64,000 nt of DNA from Bacteroides intestinalis DSM 17393 (lineage in GTDB: Bacteria > Bacteroidota > Bacteroidia > Bacteroidales > Bacteroidaceae), in assembly GCF_000172175.1 (NCBI RefSeq), contig NZ_ABJL02000002.1, positions 124,001-188,000 of the forward strand. Reading direction: 5' to 3'. Shown here in pieces: positions 36,001-43,830 of this stretch. Made by a program: the position numbers and the translations under genes. Positions within the stretch are counted from its first letter, which is position 1. Every line of letters starts with the position of its first letter. Below the pieces are notes generated by a model that was not told where the DNA came from, did no database searches, and was given only the letters and a program-made list of their open reading frames with translations.

Positions 36001-36215
36001 GAAATATTTCCTTTCTCCACAACACTAGCACCGATAATGGGTCCCATTGTATCATTAACCGTACCTTTTACCCTGATCTGCTGTTGCTGAACAGTTTGCA
36101 CACTTTGTCCATTGCTTTCGGCTCTCATTACAAGAGGATGTCCGGCAATAAGACCAGCACATAACAATAAGGCTGCATATGCCTTCCATTTGTTTCTTGA
36201 TAAATCTGATTTCAT
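33087..36215 (-). CDS. SusC-like TonB-dependent transporter (PUL 2)
   Basis: A 1042-residue outer-membrane transporter. After a signal peptide (KWKAYAALLLCAGLIAGHPLVMRAE) come the regulatory-like domain (VKGTVNDTMGPIIGASVVEKG), the box region DEVVVVGYGTAKKSDLTG, the plug (IESIDVLKDASSAAIYGSQAANGVLMITTK) and the barrel, ending KNYTIGVNFEF. I choose the ATG at 36215 (MKSDLSRNK). Longer frames from 36254 or 36290 are open, but the latter starts upstream of the -7 box. It is paralogous to SusC 1, and the regulator at 36547 diverges from it. Confidence 0.9.
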   Translation of the reverse strand: MKSDLSRNKWKAYAALLLCAGLIAGHPLVMRAESNGQSVQTVQQQQIRVKGTVNDTMGPIIGASVVEKGNISNGTITDIDGNFVLSVKPDAILVISYIGYQSQEIQAVPGKVISIVLKEDSEMLDEVVVVGYGTAKKSDLTGSVVRADIKALENSPSVNIFQGLKGVVPGLNIGTSTTAGGNPEISIRGRNSISGTTGPLIVLDGIIYRGEITDINPSDIESIDVLKDASSAAIYGSQAANGVLMITTKNAKGMSKPIIEYSGSFSFQSLINHDLKRLDKDGFLNQLADLKIGESRMGDDLLQRNPNFDPTLSFRDENIAGGYLNGTNVDWEGLLTESVPYIQNHSLSVRGKGDLSSYFLSFGFTDQKNLVVNDTYKRYNIRVNLDTEITKWLKVGTQSFFTLSDFSGVAPSFSNVIGMPVFVSPYKEDGKTLKEQNYMGNVNPLLAIQNPNTDKRYLLNGTFYADVKLPVKGLSYRVNYSNAMTFYRNYKFEPYANSQLGQGYKKNSHQSEWTLDHILTYKNDFGKHSVNATFVYGVEKRSYETTTATGYNFTNKSLGYDYMEAAQSDLNKITSEAWEEASLYNMLRLGYTFDGKYMFTGTIRRDGFSGFGKNNKFGYFPTAAIAWRINEESFLKDKQNWIDNLKLRLSYGMSGNRTTGRYSTMAHMSTKLPFSTSGSESPGGYVFGDGATGQLTQVVSKMSNLDLSWETTTAFNVGVDFSVLNARLFGNFEFYVSNTKDLLYDINIPNMNGMFSSTVPTNIGKLKNVGYEFSITGVPVRTKDFEWSVTGNFSLNKNKVVSILGIDADGDGREDDLVSSKIFMNKPYGVVYDYNIIGMWQVEDYNKGIIPSGFTYGTYKIEDIDKDGKYTADMDRKILGYTDPLYRFSIQNDFKYKNFNLKVFINAVQGGSDHYLGQPASGIPTPDNLSTWSFYKFDYWTPENPDAKYRQLGTYTEALGAGFSPYVSRSFIRLQELSLSYNLPQDWLKKIFISRAKVYISATNLFTITSWDGWDPEIGMGLTYNTNYPTQKNYTIGVNFEF

Positions 36216-36546
36216 TGTTTTTCTTTTAATTAGAATTTGGTTAATAACATTCATTTGTATCCGTTTCCGAATAACGATGCAAATATACAACCCGAACTAT
36301 TCGGTAACAGAGGACAAGTAGACTAAACACCACAGACATATTAGTCATGCACAATGTACCCTTCATATTGCCCGTTTTGTCTCTCTTTCATTCATGAAAC
36401 CAAGCATGACTCTATTAGTAGCATATATACATAGGCAAATCTGCCAAACAACAAGGGCAAATCAGGCAAAAACGAATGCCTACGATTACACAATAGAAAA
36501 TTATCGTATATTTGTTTTCAAGACAAATTCATAGCAAAAATAGATT
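36216..36546. promoter_or_regulatory. Divergent regulatory region between susC 2 and hybrid regulator 2
   Basis: A 331-bp gap with no gene. The susC side has TATATTTG (minus, 36280-36287), at the centre of an interrupted palindrome, GTTTCCGAATA (36263-36273) and TATTCGGTAAC (36298-36308). The regulator side has TATATTTG (36507-36514), 33 bp before its ATG. Between them are two direct repeats, GGCAAATCTGCCAAACA (36434-36450) and GGCAAATCAGGCAAAAA (36456-36472), with a 22-bp offset and 14 of 17 matches. Confidence 0.6.
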
Positions 36547-39500
36547 ATGCCAAAACATACACTCCTCCTGTTCCTATTATGCAGTACACTAATGGCTGCC
36601 ACGTACAGTAATGCCCAATCCTATACATTGCAACACCTCGGTGTTGAAGACGGCTTATCCAATAACTATGTACGCGACATAGTACAAGATGAGCAAGGAT
36701 TTGTATGGATAGCTACAGAAGCCGGTTTAAACAGATTCGATGGATGCAAGTTCACCACTTATAAAAGTAACAATTCAGGATTGAGCAACAATACAATAAA
36801 TACATTATTATATGATAAAACGGCTAACAAGCTATGGATAGGAGGTTATTTCAAGGGTATATATACATTAGACTGTTCTACCTACCAATTCAAGAGTTAT
36901 GGGACAGAAGAAGGTATAAATATTAATCACGTTGTGCATCTTACACATGCTTCGGATGGTGGAATATGGATTGCTGCATATCATAAAAACATATTGCATT
37001 ACGATACAAAGACGCATATTTTCACCTCACTCGAAGATAGAGGCATCCATATTCAACACAAAGTATGGTGCATTTTCGATGATGGAGAAGGGAATCTCTA
37101 TATAGGGCATGCACAAGGAGGCATGAGTATCGTAAACTTAAAAGAAAATACGATATGCCACTTCACCCCTATAACCGGAGATGAGCATAGTCTGCCCGGA
37201 AATAGTGTGTACTCCATTTATAAAGATCATTTAGAAAACATCTGGGTGGGAACCAATAACGGACTTGGCTTATTTAATCCCAAAACAAAGCAATTCAACG
37301 TATTCCGCCACGACAATACTAATCCGAATTCACTCATTGCCGACCATATCTATTGCATAAAAGAGATGAACGACCATACACTCTGGATAGCCAGCGATAT
37401 CGGTGGCATCAGCATATTGGATCTTCACAGTATAGCCTTTCAGTCTCCCGAGAAAATCAAATTCTATAATATCAAAGCTGATAACAGTGAGAACGGAATA
37501 TCTTCAGGTAATATACGCGATCTGTTGCAAGATTCTTTCGGTAATATATGGATAGGAAATTATAGTAGCGGAATTGATTTCATCAGTCATTTACCACCTA
37601 CATTTCGCACACTTCCATATACGATTGAAAAAGGGAATCGCTTTATATACAAGCCCGTCAGTGGAGTCTGCAAAGACGAAAAAGAACAAGTCTGGATAGG
37701 TGGAAAAAATGAAATCGTTCTATTCCGAGACAATAAACTATTGAAGGTCGTTGATATTTCCCAATATCTAACAAGACCTTACGGCCAAGTTCTTTCTATA
37801 ATTAGTGACGGACGCGATAATTTATTACTTGGTATCTATGATGACGGTCTACTGAAGTATAACACACGGAGCGGAAACATTGAACGTATTCAGTTAGATA
37901 TACCCAGCATGGACATACTTACTCTATCTAAAGATACAGACGGAAAAATATGGATTGGTGCAGAATATGGAATATACAGCTATCAAAACGAAAAAGTCTG
38001 TAAGGAGGAAGAATTATATCGCCAATTGCCCGATAAAAGCATTTACAGCATAGTACAAGACAATCAAGGCAAATTATGGATAGGAAGCAGTGGCGCAGGA
38101 GTAATTGTCTTCGACAAGAACAAGAAAGCCACTGCCACACTGAATATGGAGTCTGGATTTTGTTCCAACTCAATCACCCAAATATGCAAAGATACAGCTG
38201 GTGGTATTTGGATTGCTACACGCAACGGCGTAGGATACATCAAAGATACCAAGCATCCCGAAAAGTTTGAATCCTATAATTATGAACACGGCTTGGAAGA
38301 CACCTTTATACGCGCCATCCAAGAAGACGAATCCGGCAACATCTGGCTCAGCACCAATAACGGAATTTCTTTATGGAACAAAGAAAAACAAAAGTTTAAA
38401 AACTATGATTATCGTGATGGCATCCCAACGGGAAATTTTATTGAAGGTTCGGTTTGTTGTACCAAAGATAACACTCTATATTTCGGTACCTTAAGTGGAG
38501 CCTGTTACTTCAACCCTAAGAATATCATGATGCAGCAGCAAGTAGCACCGATACAAATTATAGAATGCAAAAGTCTTGATAACCTAATAGAGAGCCGCAG
38601 TGAAGGAACTATCATTCCAACCTTTGCGGGAAGCATCAACCTGCCCTATAACCAGAATTCCTTCCGCATCTCATTCACCGTACCCGACTATTCCCAAAGC
38701 GGACAAGTGGAATACGCATACATGATTGAAGGATTAGAAAATACATGGACCAATACTTTAGGAGAAAACCTGATTACTTTCCGAAACATTTCTCCGGGAG
38801 AATATACATTCAAAGTAAAAGCAAGATTGAGAAACCAGGAGTGGGACGATAGTCATATAGCTACATTGCAAGTACATATCCATCCACCTCTATGGTTGAC
38901 GTGGTATGCAAAAGTCTTGTATATTCTGCTGGCATTACTTGGTCTATTTATCTGGTTCCGTTTTTATAAACGTAAACTTATGCTGGAAAACTCCCTTGAA
39001 CTGGAAAAAAAGAGAAGCCAGAACGAACTGGAACTTAATAACGAACGTCTGCGCTTCTACACCAACATTACACACGAACTGCGCACACCACTAACGTTGA
39101 TACTCGGTCCTCTGGAGGATTTAGTCAATGATGCTAACATGCCTGTTTTTTATAATAATAAGATAAAGATGATTCACAGCAGTGCTATCCGACTATTGAA
39201 TCTTATCAACCAAATACTGGAATTTCGTAAAACGGAAACTCAAAACCGAAAACTGACAGTAGTGAAAGGTGATTTAAGTAATCTGATTACAGAAATAGGT
39301 TTGCGTTACAAAGAATTGAACCGGAATGAGAAAGTAAAATTCCATATTCACGTCCAACCCTTAAATCACAAGCTTTATTTTGATACTGACATCATCTCTA
39401 CAATATTGAATAATCTACTCAGCAATGCAATAAAGTATACACCTGAAGGAGAAATCAGACTCATAATGCGTCCAATCGTTGAAGAAGAAAACAAATATAC

Positions 39501-40581
39501 AGAGATAGTAGTAAGCGACACCGGATACGGAATAGATGCCGAGGCTCTCCCTCATATCTTCGACCGCTATTATCAGGTGAAAGGAAAACATCAGGCATCA
39601 GGCACAGGTATCGGGCTTGCATTGGTCAAATCATTGGCCGACCTGCACGAGGGCAGTCTGCGTGTAGAAAGTGAAACGGGTAAAGGAACTACTTTTACCT
39701 TCCGGATTTTCACTGAAAACACCTATCCCGATGCCTTACATAAAGAAGAAAAAGCAGAAAGCATTCCAGAAAGACCAGAGAATTTGAAAGAAGAAGATAA
39801 TGATATTCTTCCGGTGATATTGATTGTGGAAGATAACGATGATATTCGCGAATACATCGCTACTTCTTTCAGCAACAACTACCACATCATGACTGCAACG
39901 AATGGAAAAGAAGGAATAGAACAAGCGCTAAAGTATATACCTGATATTATTATCAGCGACATTATGATGCCCGTAATGGACGGCATCGAATTATGTAAAC
40001 TGATAAAAGAAGATGTTCGCACCAGCCACATACCTGTAATTTTGCTGACAGCCAAAGATTCCATCCAAGACAAGGAAGAAGGTTATGAAAGCGGTGCCGA
40101 TTCTTATCTGACAAAACCATTCAGTGCCAAGTTACTGCATAGCCGTGTTCATAATTTATTAGAATCACGCAAAAAATTAGCCTCGCTGATAACCAACCGC
40201 ACCAAAGGGTTGAAAGCGGAACAATCTCAGGAAGCCATAAAATTGAGCAGACTGGATGAGGAGTTTCTTAATAGATTTACTGCAATAGTAGAAGAGAATA
40301 TCGACATGGACAAGCTCGACATGTCTTTCATGATGGACAAAATGAACATGAGCCACTCCACCCTTTACCGGAAAATAAAAGGATTAACGGGCATATCCTG
40401 CAATGAATTCATTCGGAAAATAAGACTGAAAAACAGTTTACGCCTATTGATGGAAGAAAGCCTCAATGTTTCCGAAGCGGCTTACGCAAGCGGCTTCAAT
40501 GACTTAGGTTATTTTCGGACATGCTTCAAGGAGGAATATGGAATGGTTCCGTCAGAGTATATCAAACAACAGAAGTTATAA
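36547..40581 (+). CDS. Hybrid two-component system regulator (PUL 2)
   Basis: A 1344-residue regulator with the same layout as regulator 1: signal segment (about 1-24), periplasmic propeller with many WIG/WIA blades, Y_Y_Y domain, membrane helix (about 787-806), HisKA with His843 (ITHELRTPLT), HATPase (NNLLSNAIKY, DTGYGI, GTGIGLALV), receiver with Asp1138 (ISDIMMPVMDG) and C-terminal AraC HTH (VSEAAYASGFNDLGYFRTCFKEEYGMVPSEYI). It diverges from susC 2, which it presumably activates. The two regulators are close paralogues in the kinase, receiver and HTH parts and differ more in the sensor blades, which fits different but related inducers. Confidence 0.93.
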   Translation: MPKHTLLLFLLCSTLMAATYSNAQSYTLQHLGVEDGLSNNYVRDIVQDEQGFVWIATEAGLNRFDGCKFTTYKSNNSGLSNNTINTLLYDKTANKLWIGGYFKGIYTLDCSTYQFKSYGTEEGININHVVHLTHASDGGIWIAAYHKNILHYDTKTHIFTSLEDRGIHIQHKVWCIFDDGEGNLYIGHAQGGMSIVNLKENTICHFTPITGDEHSLPGNSVYSIYKDHLENIWVGTNNGLGLFNPKTKQFNVFRHDNTNPNSLIADHIYCIKEMNDHTLWIASDIGGISILDLHSIAFQSPEKIKFYNIKADNSENGISSGNIRDLLQDSFGNIWIGNYSSGIDFISHLPPTFRTLPYTIEKGNRFIYKPVSGVCKDEKEQVWIGGKNEIVLFRDNKLLKVVDISQYLTRPYGQVLSIISDGRDNLLLGIYDDGLLKYNTRSGNIERIQLDIPSMDILTLSKDTDGKIWIGAEYGIYSYQNEKVCKEEELYRQLPDKSIYSIVQDNQGKLWIGSSGAGVIVFDKNKKATATLNMESGFCSNSITQICKDTAGGIWIATRNGVGYIKDTKHPEKFESYNYEHGLEDTFIRAIQEDESGNIWLSTNNGISLWNKEKQKFKNYDYRDGIPTGNFIEGSVCCTKDNTLYFGTLSGACYFNPKNIMMQQQVAPIQIIECKSLDNLIESRSEGTIIPTFAGSINLPYNQNSFRISFTVPDYSQSGQVEYAYMIEGLENTWTNTLGENLITFRNISPGEYTFKVKARLRNQEWDDSHIATLQVHIHPPLWLTWYAKVLYILLALLGLFIWFRFYKRKLMLENSLELEKKRSQNELELNNERLRFYTNITHELRTPLTLILGPLEDLVNDANMPVFYNNKIKMIHSSAIRLLNLINQILEFRKTETQNRKLTVVKGDLSNLITEIGLRYKELNRNEKVKFHIHVQPLNHKLYFDTDIISTILNNLLSNAIKYTPEGEIRLIMRPIVEEENKYTEIVVSDTGYGIDAEALPHIFDRYYQVKGKHQASGTGIGLALVKSLADLHEGSLRVESETGKGTTFTFRIFTENTYPDALHKEEKAESIPERPENLKEEDNDILPVILIVEDNDDIREYIATSFSNNYHIMTATNGKEGIEQALKYIPDIIISDIMMPVMDGIELCKLIKEDVRTSHIPVILLTAKDSIQDKEEGYESGADSYLTKPFSAKLLHSRVHNLLESRKKLASLITNRTKGLKAEQSQEAIKLSRLDEEFLNRFTAIVEENIDMDKLDMSFMMDKMNMSHSTLYRKIKGLTGISCNEFIRKIRLKNSLRLLMEESLNVSEAAYASGFNDLGYFRTCFKEEYGMVPSEYIKQQKL

Positions 40582-40597
40582 TCCGATTTTACTCCCA

Positions 40598-40693
40598 TAC
40601 TCTCATAAACCATCCATATCCCTTTATTCATCGGATATATAGCCATGAGAGCAAACCAAGAGAGTGGTATGAGAGCAACCGTTCACTCTCATA
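40598..40693. repeat. Intergenic inverted and direct repeats of CTCTCATA/TATGAGAG
   Basis: CTCTCATA at 40600-40607 and 40686-40693 and TATGAGAG at 40668-40675 allow alternative stems; the nearer pair gives an 8-bp perfect stem with a 10-nt loop. ATGAGAGCAA also occurs twice directly. It lies between the converging regulator 2 and HU-family genes. No T tract follows. Confidence 0.5.
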
Positions 40694-40723
40694 GTCATCC
40701 CGCAATATTTTCTCCTTAATATA

Positions 40724-41344
40724 TTAATTATTACCGTAATATCCTTTTCCCGGCACATAAATCGGTTGCATCAGTCCACCCATATTTTCCAGCTTTCCTT
40801 CATCGCGCAGGCGGCGGATATGGCGCATTGCAGTACTTCTCACCATTCCGCACAAACTCTGGAAATCGGTTCTTCTCAGGAATTGGTGCGTGCGGAAGTA
40901 ATTCTCCAATCGACGGTCAATCTCTTCGTTGGTGATTTTCTTAAAACTCAAATCCCCCTTCAAGCACTGCACTTTGAGGACACCGAATTCAGTCTTCAAT
41001 GCCTGGTCGGCACGAAACTTGATGCTTTTCAGCTTTACCTTGGTTGACTTTCGTTTAGTGTCCACCGTCACCGGCTCCGTGCAAGTGAGGCAGGGATAGA
41101 AGTAGCCGATGCCATCCAGATGCACCTGCCGACCTTCGGCAAGTTCCTCACCCATGACGTGCGACAGGGCATCGAGCACAGCCGAGACGTCAGTCTCCGT
41201 TAGCGAGCAGCGACTCTGAATGCGGCGACGCAACACGTCGGTACCCGTAGAGCCATTCAACTTGATGCGCGGATGCAATGTTTTCTCTCCCTCTTGTTTG
41301 TCCGAAGGCTTCGGAACTTCATACCAATCAAATAATATCGCCAT
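40724..41344 (-). CDS. HU-family DNA-binding protein with C-terminal extension
   Basis: A 206-residue Bacteroides-type HU/IHF relative beginning MAILFDWYEVPKP. The HU-like part (about 25-125) has the pattern GTDVLRRRIQSRCSLTETDVSAVLDALSHVMGEELAEGRQVHLDGIGYFYPCL. The remaining ~80 residues (YFRTHQFLRRTDFQSLCGM, STAMRHIRRLRDEGKLENMG) look like a winged-helix DNA-binding add-on. I take the ATG at 41344, as family members start at MAILFDWYE; a longer frame to 41392 is open. Genes of this type often sit beside VirE/VapE-like genes in Bacteroides, as here, with the two diverging from the repeat array at 41444-41529. Confidence 0.8.
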   Translation of the reverse strand: MAILFDWYEVPKPSDKQEGEKTLHPRIKLNGSTGTDVLRRRIQSRCSLTETDVSAVLDALSHVMGEELAEGRQVHLDGIGYFYPCLTCTEPVTVDTKRKSTKVKLKSIKFRADQALKTEFGVLKVQCLKGDLSFKKITNEEIDRRLENYFRTHQFLRRTDFQSLCGMVRSTAMRHIRRLRDEGKLENMGGLMQPIYVPGKGYYGNN

Positions 41345-41443
41345 TGTTCTATGTTTCAAAGTAACTGTTTCTGTTCTATTTATGCCCCACATAATATGGG
41401 TAAATGCCTAATGTTTCTTATATTTAGGCTTCACATTCTTCAT

Positions 41444-41529
41444 AGGCTCACATCTGTAGACAAATTAGTTCACAGTTATGAACAAATTTATTTATAGCCA
41501 TGAATAAATTTATCCACAGATGTGAGCCT
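41444..41529. repeat. Iteron-like array with DnaA-box sequence and flanking inverted repeats
   Basis: Perfect 14-bp inverted arms AGGCTCACATCTGT (41444-41457) and ACAGATGTGAGCCT (41516-41529) enclose repeats of 22-bp period: 41456-41475 (degenerate), ATGAACAAATTTATTTATAG (41478-41497) and ATGAATAAATTTATCCACAG (41500-41519). The last contains TTATCCACA (41510-41518), the perfect DnaA-box sequence. GTTCA/TGAAC (41468-41483) forms a further hairpin. It lies between the HU-family and VapE-like genes. Confidence 0.7.
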
Positions 41530-41639
41530 TTCATAATGTTAAGGACAAAGATAAACAATTCATAGGGAAAAGCAAACAAAGTAAGGACAATAATCAGAAG
41601 AAACACAGGCATTACCTTCTTTATCCTGATTAAATTCTC

Positions 41640-41647
41640 TACCTTTG
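41640..41647 (+). promoter_or_regulatory. -7 box of the VapE-like gene
   Basis: TACCTTTG, 25 bp before the ATG at 41673; a TTTA at 41620-41623 may stand in for the -33 element. Confidence 0.55.
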
Positions 41648-41672
41648 CAAGAGTAAAGCATCAAATTAAAAC

Positions 41673-43772
41673 ATGAAAGTCACCCTGATAAGAACCGATA
41701 AAGAGCACGGCAAAGAAGCTCTCAGCACCTGCGAGACAGGCGCATTATTCGAAAAAATAAAGACAGAAACGAAATCCGGACATATCACAGCCCTACGAAA
41801 CATTCTGCCGGCACTGGAAGGTACACATTCACAGTACGAGCACATTGATAAATTGCCCCGCATTTATCCGGCCGTAGAATACACCCGCACCAAAGAAGGT
41901 GAACGGCGGATGAAACAGTACAACGGACTGGTGCAACTGGAAGTGAACAAGTTGGCAGGAATGGCGGAAGTGGAGTACGTGAAGCAACAGGCAGCACTCC
42001 TACCCCAGACTTTCGCCGCCTTTTGCGGTTCCAGTGGCCGGAGCGTAAAGATATGGGTGCGCTTCGTATTGCCCGACGGCGGCAGATTGCCCGCGAAAGA
42101 AAAAGAAGCCGCCCTGTTTCATGCCCATGCCTACCGTCTGGCTGTGAAGTGCTACCAGCCCATCTTTCCGTTCGACATCGCCCTGAAAGAACCCTCACTG
42201 ACACAGAATTGCCGCATGACATTGGACAAGCGTCCCTATTACAACCCCGATGCCGTAGCTTTCTGCCTGGAACAGCCGCTCTCCATGCCCGGCGAAGAGA
42301 CTTTCCGGCAACGGAAGCAGCAGGAAAAGAATCCGCTGGCACGGCTGCAACCGGGACATGAAACAGCCGGAACCTTCACGATAATTTACGAAGCAGCCCT
42401 GAATCGCGCCTTTCAAGAAATAAGCAACTGGAAGCGAGGCGACGACCTGCAACCGCTGCTCATCCATCTGGCCGAACATTGCTACAAGGCGGGTATCCCC
42501 GAAGAAGAAGCCGTGCGGCAAACGCTCATTCACTATTACCGCGAGGCGGACGAACAACAGATACGGCTGACTTTGCACAACCTCTATCAGGAATGTAAAG
42601 GATTCGGTACAAGAAACAGTCTCAACAAGGAGCAAGAGACCGCTTTCTTGTTGGAAGAATTCATGGAACGACGTTATGAATTCCGTTACAACACCGTGCT
42701 CGATGCTCTGGAATACCGCCAGCGAGACTCTATCCACTTCTATTTCAAACCTGTGGACAAGCGCGTGCGCAACAGCATCTCCATCAGCGCCCTGAAAGAG
42801 GGTATCCGTGCATGGGACCGTGACGTGGACCGTTTCCTGACTTCGGAATATATTCCGTTCTACAATCCCGTCGAAGAATACCTTTACGACACAGGTCAGT
42901 GGGACGGGAAAGACCGTATCCGGGCACTCGCCGCACTGGTGCCGTGCAGCAATCCGCACTGGAAGGAACTGTTCTACCGTTGGTTCCTCAGCATGGTGGC
43001 TCATTGGATGGGGCTTGACAAACAGCATGGAAACAGCACTTCGCCCTTGCTGGTAGGTGCCCAAGGGTTCCGCAAATCAACCTTTTGTCGCATTTTGCTG
43101 GCACCCGAACTTCGTTTCGGCTATACGGACAGCATCGACTTCAAGAGCAAACAGGAGGCAGAGCGTTACTTGGGGCGTTTCTTCCTGATTAACATTGACG
43201 AATTTGACCAGATCAATGTCAACCAACAAGGTTTCCTGAAACATTTGTTGCAGAAACCTGTTGCCAACCTGCGGAAACCTTACGGAAACACCATCCAGGA
43301 GATACGCCGTTACGCCTCTTTCATAGGTACCAGCAACCAGAAAGATTTGCTCACCGACCCCAGCGGTAGCCGCCGTTTCATTTGCATCGAAGTGACGGCT
43401 CCCATCGAAACGAATGTCACCATCAACTATAAGCAACTCTATGCACAGGCCATACACGCCATCTATAAGGGCGAACGCTACTGGCTGAACGATGAGGACG
43501 AGGCCATCCTGAAGCAAACGAATCGTGAGTTCGAGCAAGCCAGCCCCTTGGAGCAATTGTTTCATTGTTATTTTCGTCCGGCAGATGCGGAAGAAGAAGG
43601 AGAATGGCTCACTGCCATGCAGATACTGAATTATCTGCAAACAAAGACGAGAAACAAACTGGCCATCAATAAGGTGGCGCAGTTTGGACGTGCACTACAG
43701 AAATTGAATATACCTTGCCGGAAATCCATGAAGGGAACGCTTTATCATTTGGAAAAGCTAAATGGAGATTAA
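41673..43772 (+). CDS. VirE/VapE-family primase-helicase-like protein
   Basis: A 699-residue protein with two recognisable parts. The N-terminal third (about 45-165) resembles the BT4734-like/VirE N-terminal domain (YNGLVQLEVNKLAG, FCGSSGRSVKIWVRF), related to primase-type folds. The C-terminal half (about 385-610) is a VapE/DUF3874 ATPase: the P-loop-like GAQGFRKST with Lys468, Walker B-like FFLINIDEFDQ, and the sensor-like ASFIGTSNQKDLLTDPSGSRRFICIEV. Such proteins are found in mobile elements, phages and scattered chromosomal sites of Bacteroides. Their exact role, replication initiation or defence, is unsettled. No integrase or other mobility gene is nearby. It diverges from the HU-family gene. 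Confidence 0.8.
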   Translation: MKVTLIRTDKEHGKEALSTCETGALFEKIKTETKSGHITALRNILPALEGTHSQYEHIDKLPRIYPAVEYTRTKEGERRMKQYNGLVQLEVNKLAGMAEVEYVKQQAALLPQTFAAFCGSSGRSVKIWVRFVLPDGGRLPAKEKEAALFHAHAYRLAVKCYQPIFPFDIALKEPSLTQNCRMTLDKRPYYNPDAVAFCLEQPLSMPGEETFRQRKQQEKNPLARLQPGHETAGTFTIIYEAALNRAFQEISNWKRGDDLQPLLIHLAEHCYKAGIPEEEAVRQTLIHYYREADEQQIRLTLHNLYQECKGFGTRNSLNKEQETAFLLEEFMERRYEFRYNTVLDALEYRQRDSIHFYFKPVDKRVRNSISISALKEGIRAWDRDVDRFLTSEYIPFYNPVEEYLYDTGQWDGKDRIRALAALVPCSNPHWKELFYRWFLSMVAHWMGLDKQHGNSTSPLLVGAQGFRKSTFCRILLAPELRFGYTDSIDFKSKQEAERYLGRFFLINIDEFDQINVNQQGFLKHLLQKPVANLRKPYGNTIQEIRRYASFIGTSNQKDLLTDPSGSRRFICIEVTAPIETNVTINYKQLYAQAIHAIYKGERYWLNDEDEAILKQTNREFEQASPLEQLFHCYFRPADAEEEGEWLTAMQILNYLQTKTRNKLAINKVAQFGRALQKLNIPCRKSMKGTLYHLEKLNGD

Positions 43773-43830
43773 TGCAGGATATTCAGTAAGCGTTTCTTAA
43801 GCATAGAGCACGTCCACCCTCCTACATCTA

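Noticed and set aside
41444..41529. CRISPR array reading of the repeat cluster
   Set aside because: Repeats abut with a 22-bp period and no unique spacers, and no cas gene is present.
42195..43064. 289-codon open frame antisense to the VapE-like gene
   Set aside because: No domain or promoter; the plus-strand gene is clearly coding.
40724..43772. Complete mobile element around the HU and VapE-like genes
   Set aside because: No integrase, relaxase, attachment repeats or tRNA target could be found; only a possible module is claimed.
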